From the NCBI RefSeq assembly GCF_030848805.1, contig NC_092361.1:12192794-12256793 (forward strand): DNA of 64,000 nt, written 5' to 3'. Origin of the DNA: Temnothorax longispinosus. Lineage: Eukaryota; Arthropoda; Insecta; Hymenoptera; Formicidae. Shown piece by piece: positions 24,398 through 35,999 of the stretch. The position numbers and the translations under genes were made by a program. Within the stretch, counting starts at the first letter, position 1. The number at the start of each line of letters is the position of its first letter. The notes beneath the pieces are model-generated. The model was not told the DNA's origin. It did not search any database and saw only the letters and a list, made by a program, of their open reading frames with translations.

Positions 24398-27300
24398 TTG
24401 TTGTGACTGCCGCATGTTTGAGGACGTGTTCTGTTGCATTGATAACGAAACCGGCATTGCCGTTTCTATAGTCTTTGGTAATGCTATACTGAGGGTAGCG
24501 GTGCTACTGCTCGTTGTATTTTGACTCGAGGTCGGTGCACTCGCAAAAGGCATCTCCATCAGCACTATGTTATTTTCTAATACTTCATTCTTTGGTGGAC
24601 TGCATGAAGGACCAACATTGACTTGTTCGATGTTCTCGGACAGTGGGGCCGGCGAGCCAGGTATCTCTTCTTCGCATAGCAGCGAATTCATTGTTTCGCC
24701 CTCTTCATCTGTTTTCAGAATGGGTGCTGTATCAATTTTGAACTCCGTAGATTCCTGCTCTTGCTGTTGATGGATACTCTGTGAAGTTTTCAATACCTGC
24801 GACCTCGCATGTCTCTCTTGCGTATTTTCTATACGATCCAATTCCGCTTGTAGCTTCACGTCAAAGATAGATGTCGATACTTTAACGTCTTGCGGCTCCT
24901 CGTTGTCTATCACGAGCCTTTGTTCCGAATCACTGCTATCCGTGGAATCTATAATATCTTGGGTGATTTGTTTTTTACGATTTTCAATTTTGTCTTTCTC
25001 TTTCTGATCCATTGTTTTATATTCCTCTTCAGGCTTTTTATCAGACATCTCATATCCGGCGTTTCTCCAACTTTCGTCTTTTGTAGCTTCCTGCAATTTG
25101 ATCTTGCGTTCAGCGACTATTTTCGTTTCTGAGAATTTCTTCGGCTTTGATAGATCTTCCACTTCTTTCTTCAACTTCGATATTTCTTCTTCTTTTCGTT
25201 TAGTTATCGCGCGCATGATTTCTCTGCGTACAGTCTCATCGTTCTTTTCGTGTTCGCGTTTTTTATCTACTTCGGCCGCAGGAATAACGCAATCCGCGTC
25301 TTTGCCTTTTTGCAGAAAATTAGGAGTGTCTAATTTCTTTTCCTTCAGTGTCTTGAATACGCGCACGACATAAGGTGTTTCCTCGTCCGAAGTCTTCTTA
25401 ATGTCTTTAGTTTTGCTTCGGAACGCCATCGCGGCCGATAACTTTTCTTCTATCGTGGATGTCGCTGGCAGTCGTGCGCTTATGGGAGCTGGCGGTGTCA
25501 CAATCGGCGATGGAACTGAGACGATATCAAGCAACTTCGAATCCAACATCTTCAATTCTGGCTGCGATTGCCCAGCAGCGACTTGACTTGACAAAGATTT
25601 GATTTGGTTCTGTTTCTGATCGGGAATGTGAGCAGGTGTATTATTACTGCTCGTATTGATTATCGGTGTTTCTTCTTTTGCTTCAACTTTAGCGTTTGTC
25701 TCGTTTTTGCTTGATTCTGCTGTATCCGGCGATTTGCTACTTTGGAACTGAATGTCTTGTTGATATGTAAACACATTCTCTTGTTCCGTCTCCGATACCT
25801 CGGTCTCCGAAATTACCAGACGGTCCTCAGAGTCGTCGCGCGTGCCTTCATCGTCTGCCGGCAAATCGTTGAACAAAAGATTTAAACCAGTCACCTTATT
25901 ACTCGATTCTTCCGCGACAGTTGATTTCAATTGATTGAACGATGACGTAGACGACTCACTCAGCTTATTGAAAACGTCCTCGCACGATGCAATCTGTGGT
26001 TTGCTAGGAGCAGTCGTCACCGTTTCATGAGCATCGTCAGACCTCTTGCTAAACAATTTCCTCGGTTTCTTCCGAGAATCGTTCTCTGGCGGTTCCGATT
26101 TCGTTTCCTTCACTACTGTCGCTGTAACCGGCGTTTTTTGTTTCTTCTTCGGACTTTTCGCCTCGTCTTCGAACATTCTCTTCTTCAATTTATCTTTATC
26201 GCAGTTAGTATCTCTCTTATTTCTTACCTCAAACTCGAACGGTTCCGGTTCTTTAAATTCATATATGTCTTCTGTGCTTTCCACTTTCGTTTCGACAACT
26301 TCCACCTTCGGAGAATCGATAGTTTTCTCCAACTTGGGCGACGCCGTGATAGCGGCCAAGTTTTCCTTCTCGTCCAACTTAACTTCGTCTTCAGGCTCCA
26401 TCCTGACTATCTCTAACTTAACAGCTTTGTCGAAACCTTTCAATTCAGATCGTATTTGATTGAGATCGAAATCTCGGCCCTTCGGTTGTTCTTCTTGATC
26501 GCTATCAGGTTCAGATTTGATACCTTGAGATTTGCCAGGGGTTCTTCTTAAACGCCTACCTTTACGTGGTTCATCCAAGTTGTCTTTATCGTCATCACCA
26601 TCACTTATCACATCGTCTGTTCTAATTTTCTCTTCTGCTCTACTTCGCGCTTCCTTCCGTTTTCTTTCTTCCATACCTCTCGATCTGGTTTTGGTTTGTT
26701 CAGGTTCGGTGGTATCAGTCTCGTAACCCTCACTATCCTCGCTTTCTGATGCAACAGATATGTCCGTGTGTCCCGAGGTTCTTCTGGTGCGCCTACGATG
26801 CTCTATTCCGGATAACTCTGCATTTCTTGTTGTTCTGGTCAGCCTATTGGCGGGCGTAGCAGGACTCTTAGTTCTGGAACTAGAACTAGCGACAGATAGC
26901 GGTGTAGTGGATCTAGTTGGTTGTATTGTTTCCTTGTCTTTCTCCTTTTCTTCCCTTTTGGCTTCCTTTATAGATGTTGAAGCTGACTGAACGGTGCTGG
27001 AAGTAGGAGCGACGCTTTGCGCCCGGCGTCGGCTTTGCGATGCATTAGCGCTGGAATTACAAGTACCTTTCAACTTGACGTTGTTGGACGAATTCGTGCT
27101 GGGAGTTTGAGGCCTCAGAGTTGCTTTGACGCGCTTTACTCTACCTTGAGCTTGCGTGATGTTTTGTGCGATTCTAGACGCTTTAATCCACTCGTCGTAT
27201 CTGGTGTTCCAACCTGTATAATGTACAAGGTACATTGGTTCTGGACCTTCCTTTTCTATCTCGATGACTTTTGCTTCGTAAGTAACTTTGGATTCGTGTG

Positions 27301-29556
27301 TTGGGCCATAATATACTTTCAATTTGTCACCACACTCGACGGGACCTTTATAGCTAGGGGCGGTCTCTGTAAGCTGTTCGTCCACGCGCGACTTTTCTGT
27401 TTCATATTCCTTGCGTTTCCTTCCTCGTTTCTTTAATTCTTCATCCGTTAAACGTCGTTGCTTAGACATCGTTTTCTTGTCTGCCTCTCTAGATGGTGTT
27501 CGAGTTTCTCTCCCTTCGGAAGCACCTTTATTTCTCACAGTATCATCTTTTGCCTTGGATCTTGTCTTAGTGGCTTCTTCTTCCTTGATCTTCTCATCCT
27601 TCTTTTCTTGCTTCTTGGTCTCTGTTTTCTTCTTTTCAATCACCTTCTTCTTGGTATCTTCTTTACTTTTTGATTTGGTCCGGCTGGATGATGCCGTTGT
27701 AGTACTGCACGAAGTAGGAGATAACGTAGAAATTTGTGTGGTCGGTTTTTGTGATTTTTCATTATTAGACGATTCGATATCTCCTTCCACATTTACATCG
27801 CTCTCCTGGCCGCTACCGTTTCCCTCAGATTCTTCTTTCTTTTTTATCTTGACAACTTCTTCTTCTTTCATTTGTTCCTTCTTAATCTCCTTCTTCTCTT
27901 TCTTCTCATCCTCCACAACTTTTTTTTCATCTTCATCTTTGTCACTTTTCACTTGCGCTGGTGCTGGCGGTGGTATAGGAGTATTTCTGTCTTTGTCGCG
28001 GATCAGACTTCTTCCAGGGCGTTGTTTGCGCATGCTACCTCGCGGATGATTTACCATAGTACAGCCTAATTTTCTATAAAAATCTTCAAAAGAATGTAAG
28101 ACCTTCTTATAAGCCTGCTTCACAAGATTGTATAATGACGCCGAATTTTGCATCGTAAAACCAAGTCGTCGTGTTACGGCTTTCCATTGATTCTGATTCG
28201 TAACACGATTGTAACCACCCAATTTGTAGACTGCTCGGAAAAGCCGGTACAAGTCTATATCCTCAGTTCCAATCATCGGGCAAACATTTATAGGTGTGCC
28301 GCGATCATCCATAAATTTATACAATTGAGCCACAAAATGATCTTTTTCTTCACGCGGTTCGTCGTCCGAACTCTAGAAAAACCATATTCCATTCCACGTT
28401 ACGGTCCATAGCCATTGTAAAATGTAAAAGAAAAAGGAAAAAAAGCGCAAATAGATTTAAAAAAAAATCTTACATCTGAGTCGAGTTCTCCATCATAATC
28501 GCTATTCCCACTAGAAACAGAATGTCCAAAGAGGGAATCTCTGTCCCAATGGGGTGGCAATTCATTTTTCTCTAAAAATAAAAGCGCTTTCTCTACTGCG
28601 ACCTTCAGAGTACTGTTTTCAATTTTATTAACTAATTCTTTCGTGAATTCTGTAGCTTCCTTCTTGGGTACTGTATAACTAGAAAAAAATATATATATAT
28701 TTACACACAATACAAAGACAAGGCGCGCACAATGTATGTGGACATGATAATGTAATAGCAATCAATACTTCGTAATAAAGATTTCTCACTTACTATCTAG
28801 CATCTTTAAACGAGCGCACTAAATAATCATCTCTCACTCGTATTCTTACTGTATCTTGAGCAGTAGGTGCAACCACCAATCCTGGAAACCAATTGTCCTT
28901 CTTCTTTTTATCACCGAGTTCTACACAAACCACTCTACCAATTTCTGGTTCAGTTTCCATTCCTTCTTTCGCACCTCCGCTGGAAGCCGAGTCACGAGCG
29001 CCTCGTGGTGGACTGTCCTCATCTTCGCTGCTTTCATCCCTGTTGCATAAGAATTTTATAGCTAACATTAGACAATTATTCGAACTTTTAAAAACGGATT
29101 TCTCCACAGCACTTACTGTGCTTGCCTTGATCGTCTACCCCTTCTACCTCCAATTACAGGGTTCCCAAAATGCTCTGGATGAGTCAACGGAAGTTGATCC
29201 AACGTTTCACTTTCTGCAAAGTGCCGTCCACTTTTCAGACAAAGCGCGGTTCTTCTCAACGTTGTAATATCTCCATCGTCGAAAACCACGGTGTATTGAC
29301 TGCAGTCTTGGATTTTTGTAATCGTAGCTTCTACAAGTTCTTTCCGATCTACATGTTTAACTTCGACGGAGGCGCCTACTCTTAAAGTCCCTCTTATTTG
29401 ATCATCGGCAACCGTAGCAGTTCCCAAACCTTGTGGTTTATAAGTTACACGACATTTCACTGATCGTACCACCTTACGGATTTTTGCTTCGCAGAAGGCA
29501 CCCTTATATTTAGCGCTAACTTCTGTACCCACCGATAGGGATGGTGGATCGTCTCC
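23109..29556 (-). CDS. htk: ARID4 chromatin protein (hat-trick / RBBP1 family), first exon not found
   Basis: Nuclear ARID4/RBBP1-type chromatin adaptor, known to bring Sin3-HDAC to DNA in vertebrates. Exons 29117-29556, 28794-29039, 28474-28678, 23419-28372 and 23109-23260 join GT-AG in phase to give about 1,998 residues. Tudor-like start: VGTEVSAKYKGAFCEAKI and YTVVFDDGDITTLRR. RBB1NT domain: IGRVVCVELGDKKKK. ARID near residues 305-400 (QLYKFMDDRGTPINV, AVYKLGGYNRV). Chromo-barrel near 640 (YLVHYTGWNTRYDEWIKASR). Then a long acidic/basic region, polyQ, a Gly-Val tract, a Gly/Asn/Ser tract, and the conserved coiled tail LQQKLTELRKTYNAVKVE-LAAIERRRKKLRRRERE seen at vertebrate ARID4 C-termini. 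The initiator exon is upstream of 29556 and unidentified. Confidence 0.93.
23620..23990 (-). repeat. Coding minisatellite: Gly-Val and Gly/Asn/Ser tracts in ARID4
   Basis: 23818-23990 encodes alternating Gly with Val, Ile or Asp, from repeats of a GGTGTT/GGCATT-like hexamer. 23620-23817 encodes a Gly/Asn/Ser-rich tract. The same DNA is open in several other frames on both strands, which is a by-product of the repeat and not evidence of extra genes. Confidence 0.85.
24338..24412 (-). repeat. CAG/CAA tract encoding polyglutamine in ARID4
   Basis: A run of about 18 Gln, then HH, then four more Gln, encoded by mixed CAG and CAA codons, near residue 1617-1642 of the protein. Confidence 0.95.
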
Positions 29557-30672
29557 CTGCAACAACAATGATATTAACACAATGTACGTTACAATTAACA
29601 TTCTATATCAATTAATTAACAATTCCACGTCAAAACTTATAACGTAAATTAACAAGTAACTTTAATAAATTAATTGGAAAGTAATCAAAGATCTATAGAA
29701 ATACCTATTCTTTTTATATATTGTATTGCATATAAATTAAACCTTTTTAATTTCAATCAGTATTTATATTAATTCGTATCATAAGTATATTTAATTTTAA
29801 CCTGGAACACATGACCGCCATTTATAAAAGAAATCATTTTTTTCTTTTAAAGTAAAGTTCTATGCTCTTTAATGTTCTTTTTAATGTTATTAGCTTACAA
29901 TTTATGTTTTTCCAACAAAACCACTGATTTTATCTACAATATAATAACGGCAAAACAATACTGATGTGCAAATATAATAGCGTTTTTCTTTGGCAGAACT
30001 GGTGCGCACTCAGTGCACATTAAAGCCGTTGTACACAAATCAACGTAATGTGTATGTTTAATATAAACGGGTTAAATCATGAAATCCTCAATATTCTTTA
30101 TTGCACTATTTGGTAAAATATGTACTGGGTATTTTATCAGTCGAAATATTTGCATTTTACTTTAAATATTAGAGATTAAATCAGTGTACAACGGCTTTAA
30201 TGTGCACTGAGTGCGCACCAGTTCTGCCAATGAAAAACGCTATAAGTTTTCTTCATATGCAATAATTACATAAATCATATAAGGTTCAAACAGAAGAAAC
30301 AGAGTAATATAGGAATAAATAGAAGTTGATATCTGATCTCTAAACATTGATTACTTTGTGGCAAAAAATATTTAAAATATCAACAAAATAGTTCTAGTAT
30401 ATATGTATCATAGCATATGTATACAGGGTGAGTCAAAAATAGAGAAAAATATTTTGGAAGACAATACTATAGGTTATTGTAAAAAAAGGGTAATTATGCA
30501 GAGATACGGGCCTCCCTCCGATGACCTTGACCTTGACACATATTGTCAAGATCACCCTTCTGAGTTACGACCTTCAGAAAGTTTTAGCTGACGGTTATTG
30601 TTTATTAAAAAGTTGTTAACAAAAAAATTGAATAAAAAAAATATAATTATCTGACACCGTATCTAGACTATA
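29557..30672. other. Upstream of ARID4 exon 2: intron or flank with repeats
   Basis: AT-rich. Holds the hairpin 29977-30243 and, from 30422, a fragment starting CAGGGTGAGTCAAAAATAG, a start typical of decayed insect DNA elements. The missing first ARID4 exon must be at or beyond here. I could not single out an ATG next to a GT donor. Confidence 0.5.
29977..30243. mobile_element. Hairpin element with AGCGTTTTTC ends
   Basis: Left arm: AGCGTTTTTC, CAGAACTGGTGCGCACTCAG, then TTAAAGCCGTTGTACAC. The right arm is its inverse (GTGTACAACGGCTTTAA, CTGAGTGCGCACCAGTTCTG, GAAAAACGCT). Near-perfect arms of about 75 bp flank an AT-rich loop. No coding capacity. Confidence 0.88.
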
Positions 30673-32910
30673 GGGGTGACCGGGGCAAACTCGACACAAT
30701 TTTTTCAAAGGCAATTTTCAACAATTAACCCTCAGAGTACACACTGAGTTAGTGTAACCCGAGCGAATTTTGAAAGTAGCGTCATTTCAAAGGAAGTGAA
30801 TGGTGGGGGTCCGTACCGGGGGGGGGGGAATCTTTGAGGTAGCTACTATGTGAGCGCCAAGGGGCAGCGTCAGTCTACGCTTGGTGCTCAAGTTATACGA
30901 TTTTGAAAATTGAACTCGGGTAGTCTACACCCAGTCCGTACGGAACGTTACAAAATCCGTGTTTAAAAAAAAATTGTGTTTTTCGAGTATTTGCTGCAGT
31001 AGGTTTTTCTTTTTTTTTAGTATTCTGGTATGTATAATTTACTATTTTTAATATACTTTTGTGCATTCTAACCTCAAAATGATGCTCTGTAGTATACCAG
31101 CATAACGTATCCGTGCATGCATGTTAATATTATTTCAATTTTTGTTATTTATTTATATTATACTAATCAACAACATCCAAAAGAACTATTTTTACTTTAA
31201 GATATTTTTTTTTTGCGTTATTACGATAAATCAAGCAAGTAACGTTATATCGCTATCGCAAAAAAAACGGGTATTTTCATAGTTAAAAAAAAAAAACTTT
31301 TTGGAATGGATCAAAAAACGAATTCAGCCATTTCAAAGACCAACTTTTTAGTTTTCAAACGCGACTTAAAAAATGTCGATTTTTTTTTTTTCATAAAGTT
31401 ATGCAATTTAAAAAAAAAAGTAAATTTTTATGAAAATTTTTTGAGAATGGTTTACATTTTCAAATGTATCTTTGTTTAAACAAGTAATGTAATAAATCTA
31501 TCAACGCCATTGTATTTTTGAGAAAATTTCCGATCAAAAAAAAAAATTGTTTTAATTGACAAATTACAGCCCGATATACAGTCAATCAAAGTCGCCGGGT
31601 TAGGCTAACCCATGTCCGTACCCCAGACAGCACACAATATCCTATGGATGTCCATATTATGTCTAGAATGCCCATGGACGTTATATGAATATTTATAGGA
31701 TATTCGTGCTATCGGGGACGGAACGTAACTTTTTTATAGTCTGTACCCTGAAGGTTAATAAAAATTTTCAAGCAAAAATGGTACACATTTAAAGAGTGTT
31801 CCTTCAGGTACAAAATTGCTTAAGGAAGTTTTTTGCTGTACGTCGCTTAGTTTTGCACCCAGGAAAGGAAAAGTGACGCAAAGACAAATTTTCAAATTAA
31901 AAAATGCCGGAGCAAACTCGACACTTCGAGCCTGATCGACACAATTTGATCTGGAACTTATTTTTTATTGTCTGAAACTAAACATACATTGCTTATCGTG
32001 TATTTAAAAAGTACAAAAATTCAGAATTAAGTAAAACAATTATTGAAAATAATGAGAACAAAAATTATTGAACATTCAATTATTTTCATCTAAACTAATG
32101 TCTGAAAAACAATTTATGCAAGTAAATTCGCGATTAGACGTGCGCACATACACGGAGAGAATTTTTTGTTACATTTTACCCTTAAATTCACTACAAACTT
32201 GGAACAACTTAGCAACCAAGGAATTTTTAAAATATACAAAAGACATTTTACAAACGTGATAAAAATTACCAAGCAGATTGGTAAATTTTGAAAAATTATT
32301 GAAATTTTCTAGATATATTTTAATAAAATTAATCAAACATATTTTATATTTTAATGTAATAGATATTAATATATTTTATTATGGTGGATATTAATCAGAA
32401 TAGCTCGCATAAAATTCTTTGTGGAACATATTGTCCCACGACTATCATGATTTCAGGGTAAATTTTAAGAGAAAATTCTCTTCGTGTATTTGTCATGGGC
32501 CATATAGCTGCATCGTTTGTTATTGGGAGCCGATAAAACGGCGTGGTGTCGACTTTGCCCCGAACGTCGTTTTTCACTTTTGTTACTCCAAAAATATAAA
32601 AATTTTGAAAATATGCAAAAATTATTATCGAATTCGTATAAAGCATCAAATTTCCAATCAAAATCACTTACCGGTAGATTCGCAAGAGTAAAGCTCTATG
32701 AAAAAGTAGAAATTTTCGAGAGATTAGAAAAATTACTTTTTACCATCAAAAACGCTTAGTCGCGCTAAAAATCACACCATAACTCAGAATGTCACCAAAT
32801 TCCGTTGATAATACTGGCACATAAAGACGCATTTACAGTAGGAAAGGCAAATTTCTACGATAAATTTAAATTGGCAAAAAGCCTAGTGTCAAGTTTGCCC
32901 CGGTCTCCCC
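30673..32910. mobile_element. TA-flanked DNA element, GGGGCAAACTCGACAC termini, copy 2
   Basis: Same terminal inverted repeats and, in inverse orientation, the same interior as 9016-10093. TA flanks at 30671-30672 and 32911-32912. It is longer because a separate 1,026-bp element sits inside it (30729-31754), and its central region contains extra sequence (32140-32500) not in copy 1. No transposase frame. Confidence 0.82.
30729..31754. mobile_element. TTAA-flanked (piggyBac-type) non-autonomous element
   Basis: Flanked by TTAA at 30725-30728 and 31755-31758. The ends CCCTCAGAGTACACACT and AGTCTGTACCCTGAAGG are imperfect inverted repeats (14 of 17 match). The matching site in the other copy of the host element (near 10034-10047) has a single TTAA, so a precise TTAA insertion is visible by comparison. 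The interior is AT-rich with poly-A/T runs and has no transposase. Confidence 0.88.
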
Positions 32911-33480
32911 TATGCTTTCATATTACATTCTTCACTAAGCATAAATTGTCCTTGATTACCTTTCCTACTGTTGTTGATATTTCTTGCGAATTTAAAATTA
33001 TACTCTTCGAAAATAAGCCAGTATAGGTTTTCGTACAGATAACATACTGTTGAACTATCGGAAAATAAAATTCTATGAATATCTCGCTTTAAGGACAAGA
33101 TTCTACGAGTTATTAGACTATTTGTGCACAAAAAAATGTAATTCGTAAAAAAAATATGTCCGCATTGCAAAAATATTATAGAATTGAATGGTGGATCATT
33201 AGTTATTCATTGCACACAGCATTACTACAAACAATTGCAAAAATGTAAACGCAAAAGAATAATTTGTGATTTTAAAATAAGGGCCTTTTATTAGAAAAAT
33301 GTTTTTGGAGATAAAAAAAAAGATTTTAAAGCAGACAACAGTTTGTGTTTTTGGTCAAAGCAGAAAATACTCTGTATTTATGCTTTCTACTATTCTCTGC
33401 TTTAAAAAAGATCATAATTTTGAAATATATAATTGTATATAATATTTATATAGTTATTATAATATAATTAAAATATATCA
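32911..33480. other. AT-rich, no gene seen
   Basis: No coding pattern or recognised repeat between the TA element and the direct repeat that precedes the retrotransposon. Confidence 0.5.
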
Positions 33481-33485
33481 AGAGA

Positions 33486-33552
33486 CACGGTAGTGTCTCG
33501 TGCCAAGTATACGCGGAGCGAGACCGACCGTGACTCTTTTACGCGACGCGAC
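33486..33552. repeat. Direct repeat, 5' side of retrotransposon
   Basis: About 67 bases (ACGGTAGTGTCTCG, then GAGACCGACCGTGACTCT, then ACGCGACGCGAC), repeated with some differences at 40116-40192 on the other side of the retrotransposon. A shorter third piece (CCGTGACTCTTTTACGCGAC) lies at 40286-40305. Confidence 0.85.
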
Positions 33553-34127
33553 GGGTTGCGAGTATTCGAGATGTTGAGATCTCGATAACGAGTGAACGGA
33601 TCAAGTTCTAAGTAGGCTTGATCGATAGCTTGGGGCCGACTTGGGGGGGGGGTGTGTTTTTATTTTTCCGCTACGTGCCCTACGAGCGGAGATATTGCGA
33701 CGCAAAATCCAAATGTGAAAATTTTATTTTAAGATACTTTCTTCTTCTACGTCGACCGCTCTCATCTCAATATAACATATATATAACAGAGAAATGTCAC
33801 TTTCACTTTTTCGACACTGGCGGCTGGCGGCGTTAGAATCGCAGTGCAGTGCAGTGCAGACAGTGCGTTCAGCGCGCTGTCACAGACTCACAGTCAGTTA
33901 ACCTAACACGGTTATTTAACAACCGGTTCCGCTCGAACCGCCGTGCGAGTCAGAAGTGTTTTGCGAGCGCTCTTCGTCCGTATCGACGTCTTGATAAGCG
34001 AGTGCGAGTATATTCTATATTCGAGAGATATAGTGTCGCGAGCCCCGTCTTCTTCGGGAGACCTTGTTCTCGGTCCTAATTGCTCCCCTTTCGGAGGGGG
34101 AGCGGAGATCAAATTATAATTAGCGAG

Positions 34128-35996
34128 ATGTCGAGCCTGGATAACCTCCAGCCCTTGATTGCCGAGTTCCGCGGACCGGGAGAGGAATCGCAAGGAAATA
34201 AAAGAAAGAAGTCGTGCATCTCCGAGGAGGAATTCGAAGATATTGTGAAGGACATTAGAACTAGAGATCGGCGAGACTCGGGCCGCGATGCGGGTGTGTT
34301 GCAGCGTAACCTAACCTCGAAGGAACAGAGGGACAAAGAACTTGTTATAAAACAAAATATTTCCTCATGCTACGGGGAGGACAAGATGGAGGTAGAAAAC
34401 GTAGTAGACAAGCTTCCGAACGCGGAGGGCCATGAACTTTTTATAAATCAAATGACCCTTCCTCCCAACCAGATGGGTGGTGACACGGCGCACGCTGCGC
34501 ACACGCCTTCAACTCAACAGGATCACGTGAACTCGGGCAACGAGACGCGTGATAATATTGCCGGACGGGAGGAATCTATTATTGACAAGGAATCGTATAA
34601 TGTTATCGACTTCGCTCTGCAGAAGAACTCAGTAAACAATAACAATGACGCACAACGGTATGAGATTCGACCATGACCAACTCAGGTAAAGCAAAAATTA
34701 TTATTCGACTTCCACCTGAGCATTCCACAACCAGAAAAGGAATAAATAAAATTAAAATCTGGATGATCTTCGTGGATCTGCAGATATGTCCGTCCAAGTT
34801 AGACATGCTAAATCATTTCTCCGCGGAAGCGGAATTTGATAAATTTACTGACGCTAACCACGCGCTCGACATTATAGACAAGATGCAGACTCAGAAGATC
34901 AAGGCACATGTGGAGCAGCGGTCGTTTATCTGTAAGGGCGTTATATCGGACTGGCCATCAGGGATTCCCGAACTGTGAGAGGCTATTCAGGATAAGTCTA
35001 ACATTCTTAGACTCGAGAGAATGTATCGCCGCAAGTGGGATCAATCTGCCCAGAAGTCTTCCTTTGTGTCTATCGACAATATAGTCATCACCTTCAAAGC
35101 GAGTAAAGTCCGCGATCTTTCGGTCTTCAGTGGCAACATAGGATTGAGAGTAAGACCTTTTATACCTCCTACCCGACAATGCTTTAATTGCTTTCAATTT
35201 GGTCACGCAAAACCTGCATGCAAGAGTGAGACCCGTTGCACTGTTTGCGGTGACAGGTCACACGGCCAGTGTGACAAAGCAGTGTGCTGTTATAACTGTG
35301 GTGGCCAGCACAAGTCGACATTCCGGGGTTGCCCGGCGCATGAAAAAAACAAAAACATTAATGGTCATGGCACATCATAATGTATCTTTCCATAGAGCCC
35401 TGCGTATAATTGAGGGTGAGGCCCCCGCTCCTGTGAAACCTATGGAGGTACCAAAACCTAAGCTGACGAATCCGGAGACATAGCCTGAAATACCGACTCG
35501 GAGGGCCATCAGGGAGGATGACCAAGAGAAGCAGGTTCGCGCGGTGCGTGCGCCATATGATCGGAGGAATGCTCCTCGACCTAGACCCAGAGTTCAGGCT
35601 CCGTCTGGTGAAATAGGGAATTATTTCGGACAGTTTAATGTTCGCGCTGAGGACATTACCAAGGATAGGAGAGGTCTTGCCGCGAACGCGGGGAGGAGTG
35701 GTGCGTCATGGGCTCAGGTAGTGCAACGGGACGCCAACGAGATGTGTGTCGCCCCAGAGCGAGGTACGGCTAGAGAAGTCGTGGATAATATCCTGCTTTT
35801 ATTAAGAAGATTCCCTGCGGCGCGAGATTGTCTGATGGATGCATTGATGCGTGACGGGCGCGAGGAGTGTGCGGGGCGGCCGCGGGATTATGGTGATGAT
35901 CGAGGTACGGAGGATGTTAGCGTAACGTACAGTAAGAAGACAAGAGAGCATGTAAATATGGGCCTGGGGGGACCTTCCCTCCCCCCCTCAGCATAA
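34128..35996 (+). pseudogene. LINE ORF1 (gag-like, zinc knuckles), broken
   Basis: RNA-binding coat protein of the retrotransposon. Starts MSSLDNLQPLIAEF at 34128. The frame breaks near 34676, an in-frame TGA lies at 34976-34978, and the frame shifts again near 35350-35380 with another stop at 35481-35483. The zinc knuckles are CFNCFQFGHAKPAC, CTVCGDRSHGQC and CYNCGGQHKSTFRGC (about 35180-35335). The C-terminal part ends with TAA at 35994-35996, immediately before ORF2 in the same frame. Confidence 0.85.
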
Positions 35997-35999
35997 TTC

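Noticed and set aside
25098..28069. Several forward frames of 60-212 residues rich in Ser, Phe and Leu
   Set aside because: Complement of the Lys/Glu-rich ARID4 coding exon, which gives such frames automatically.
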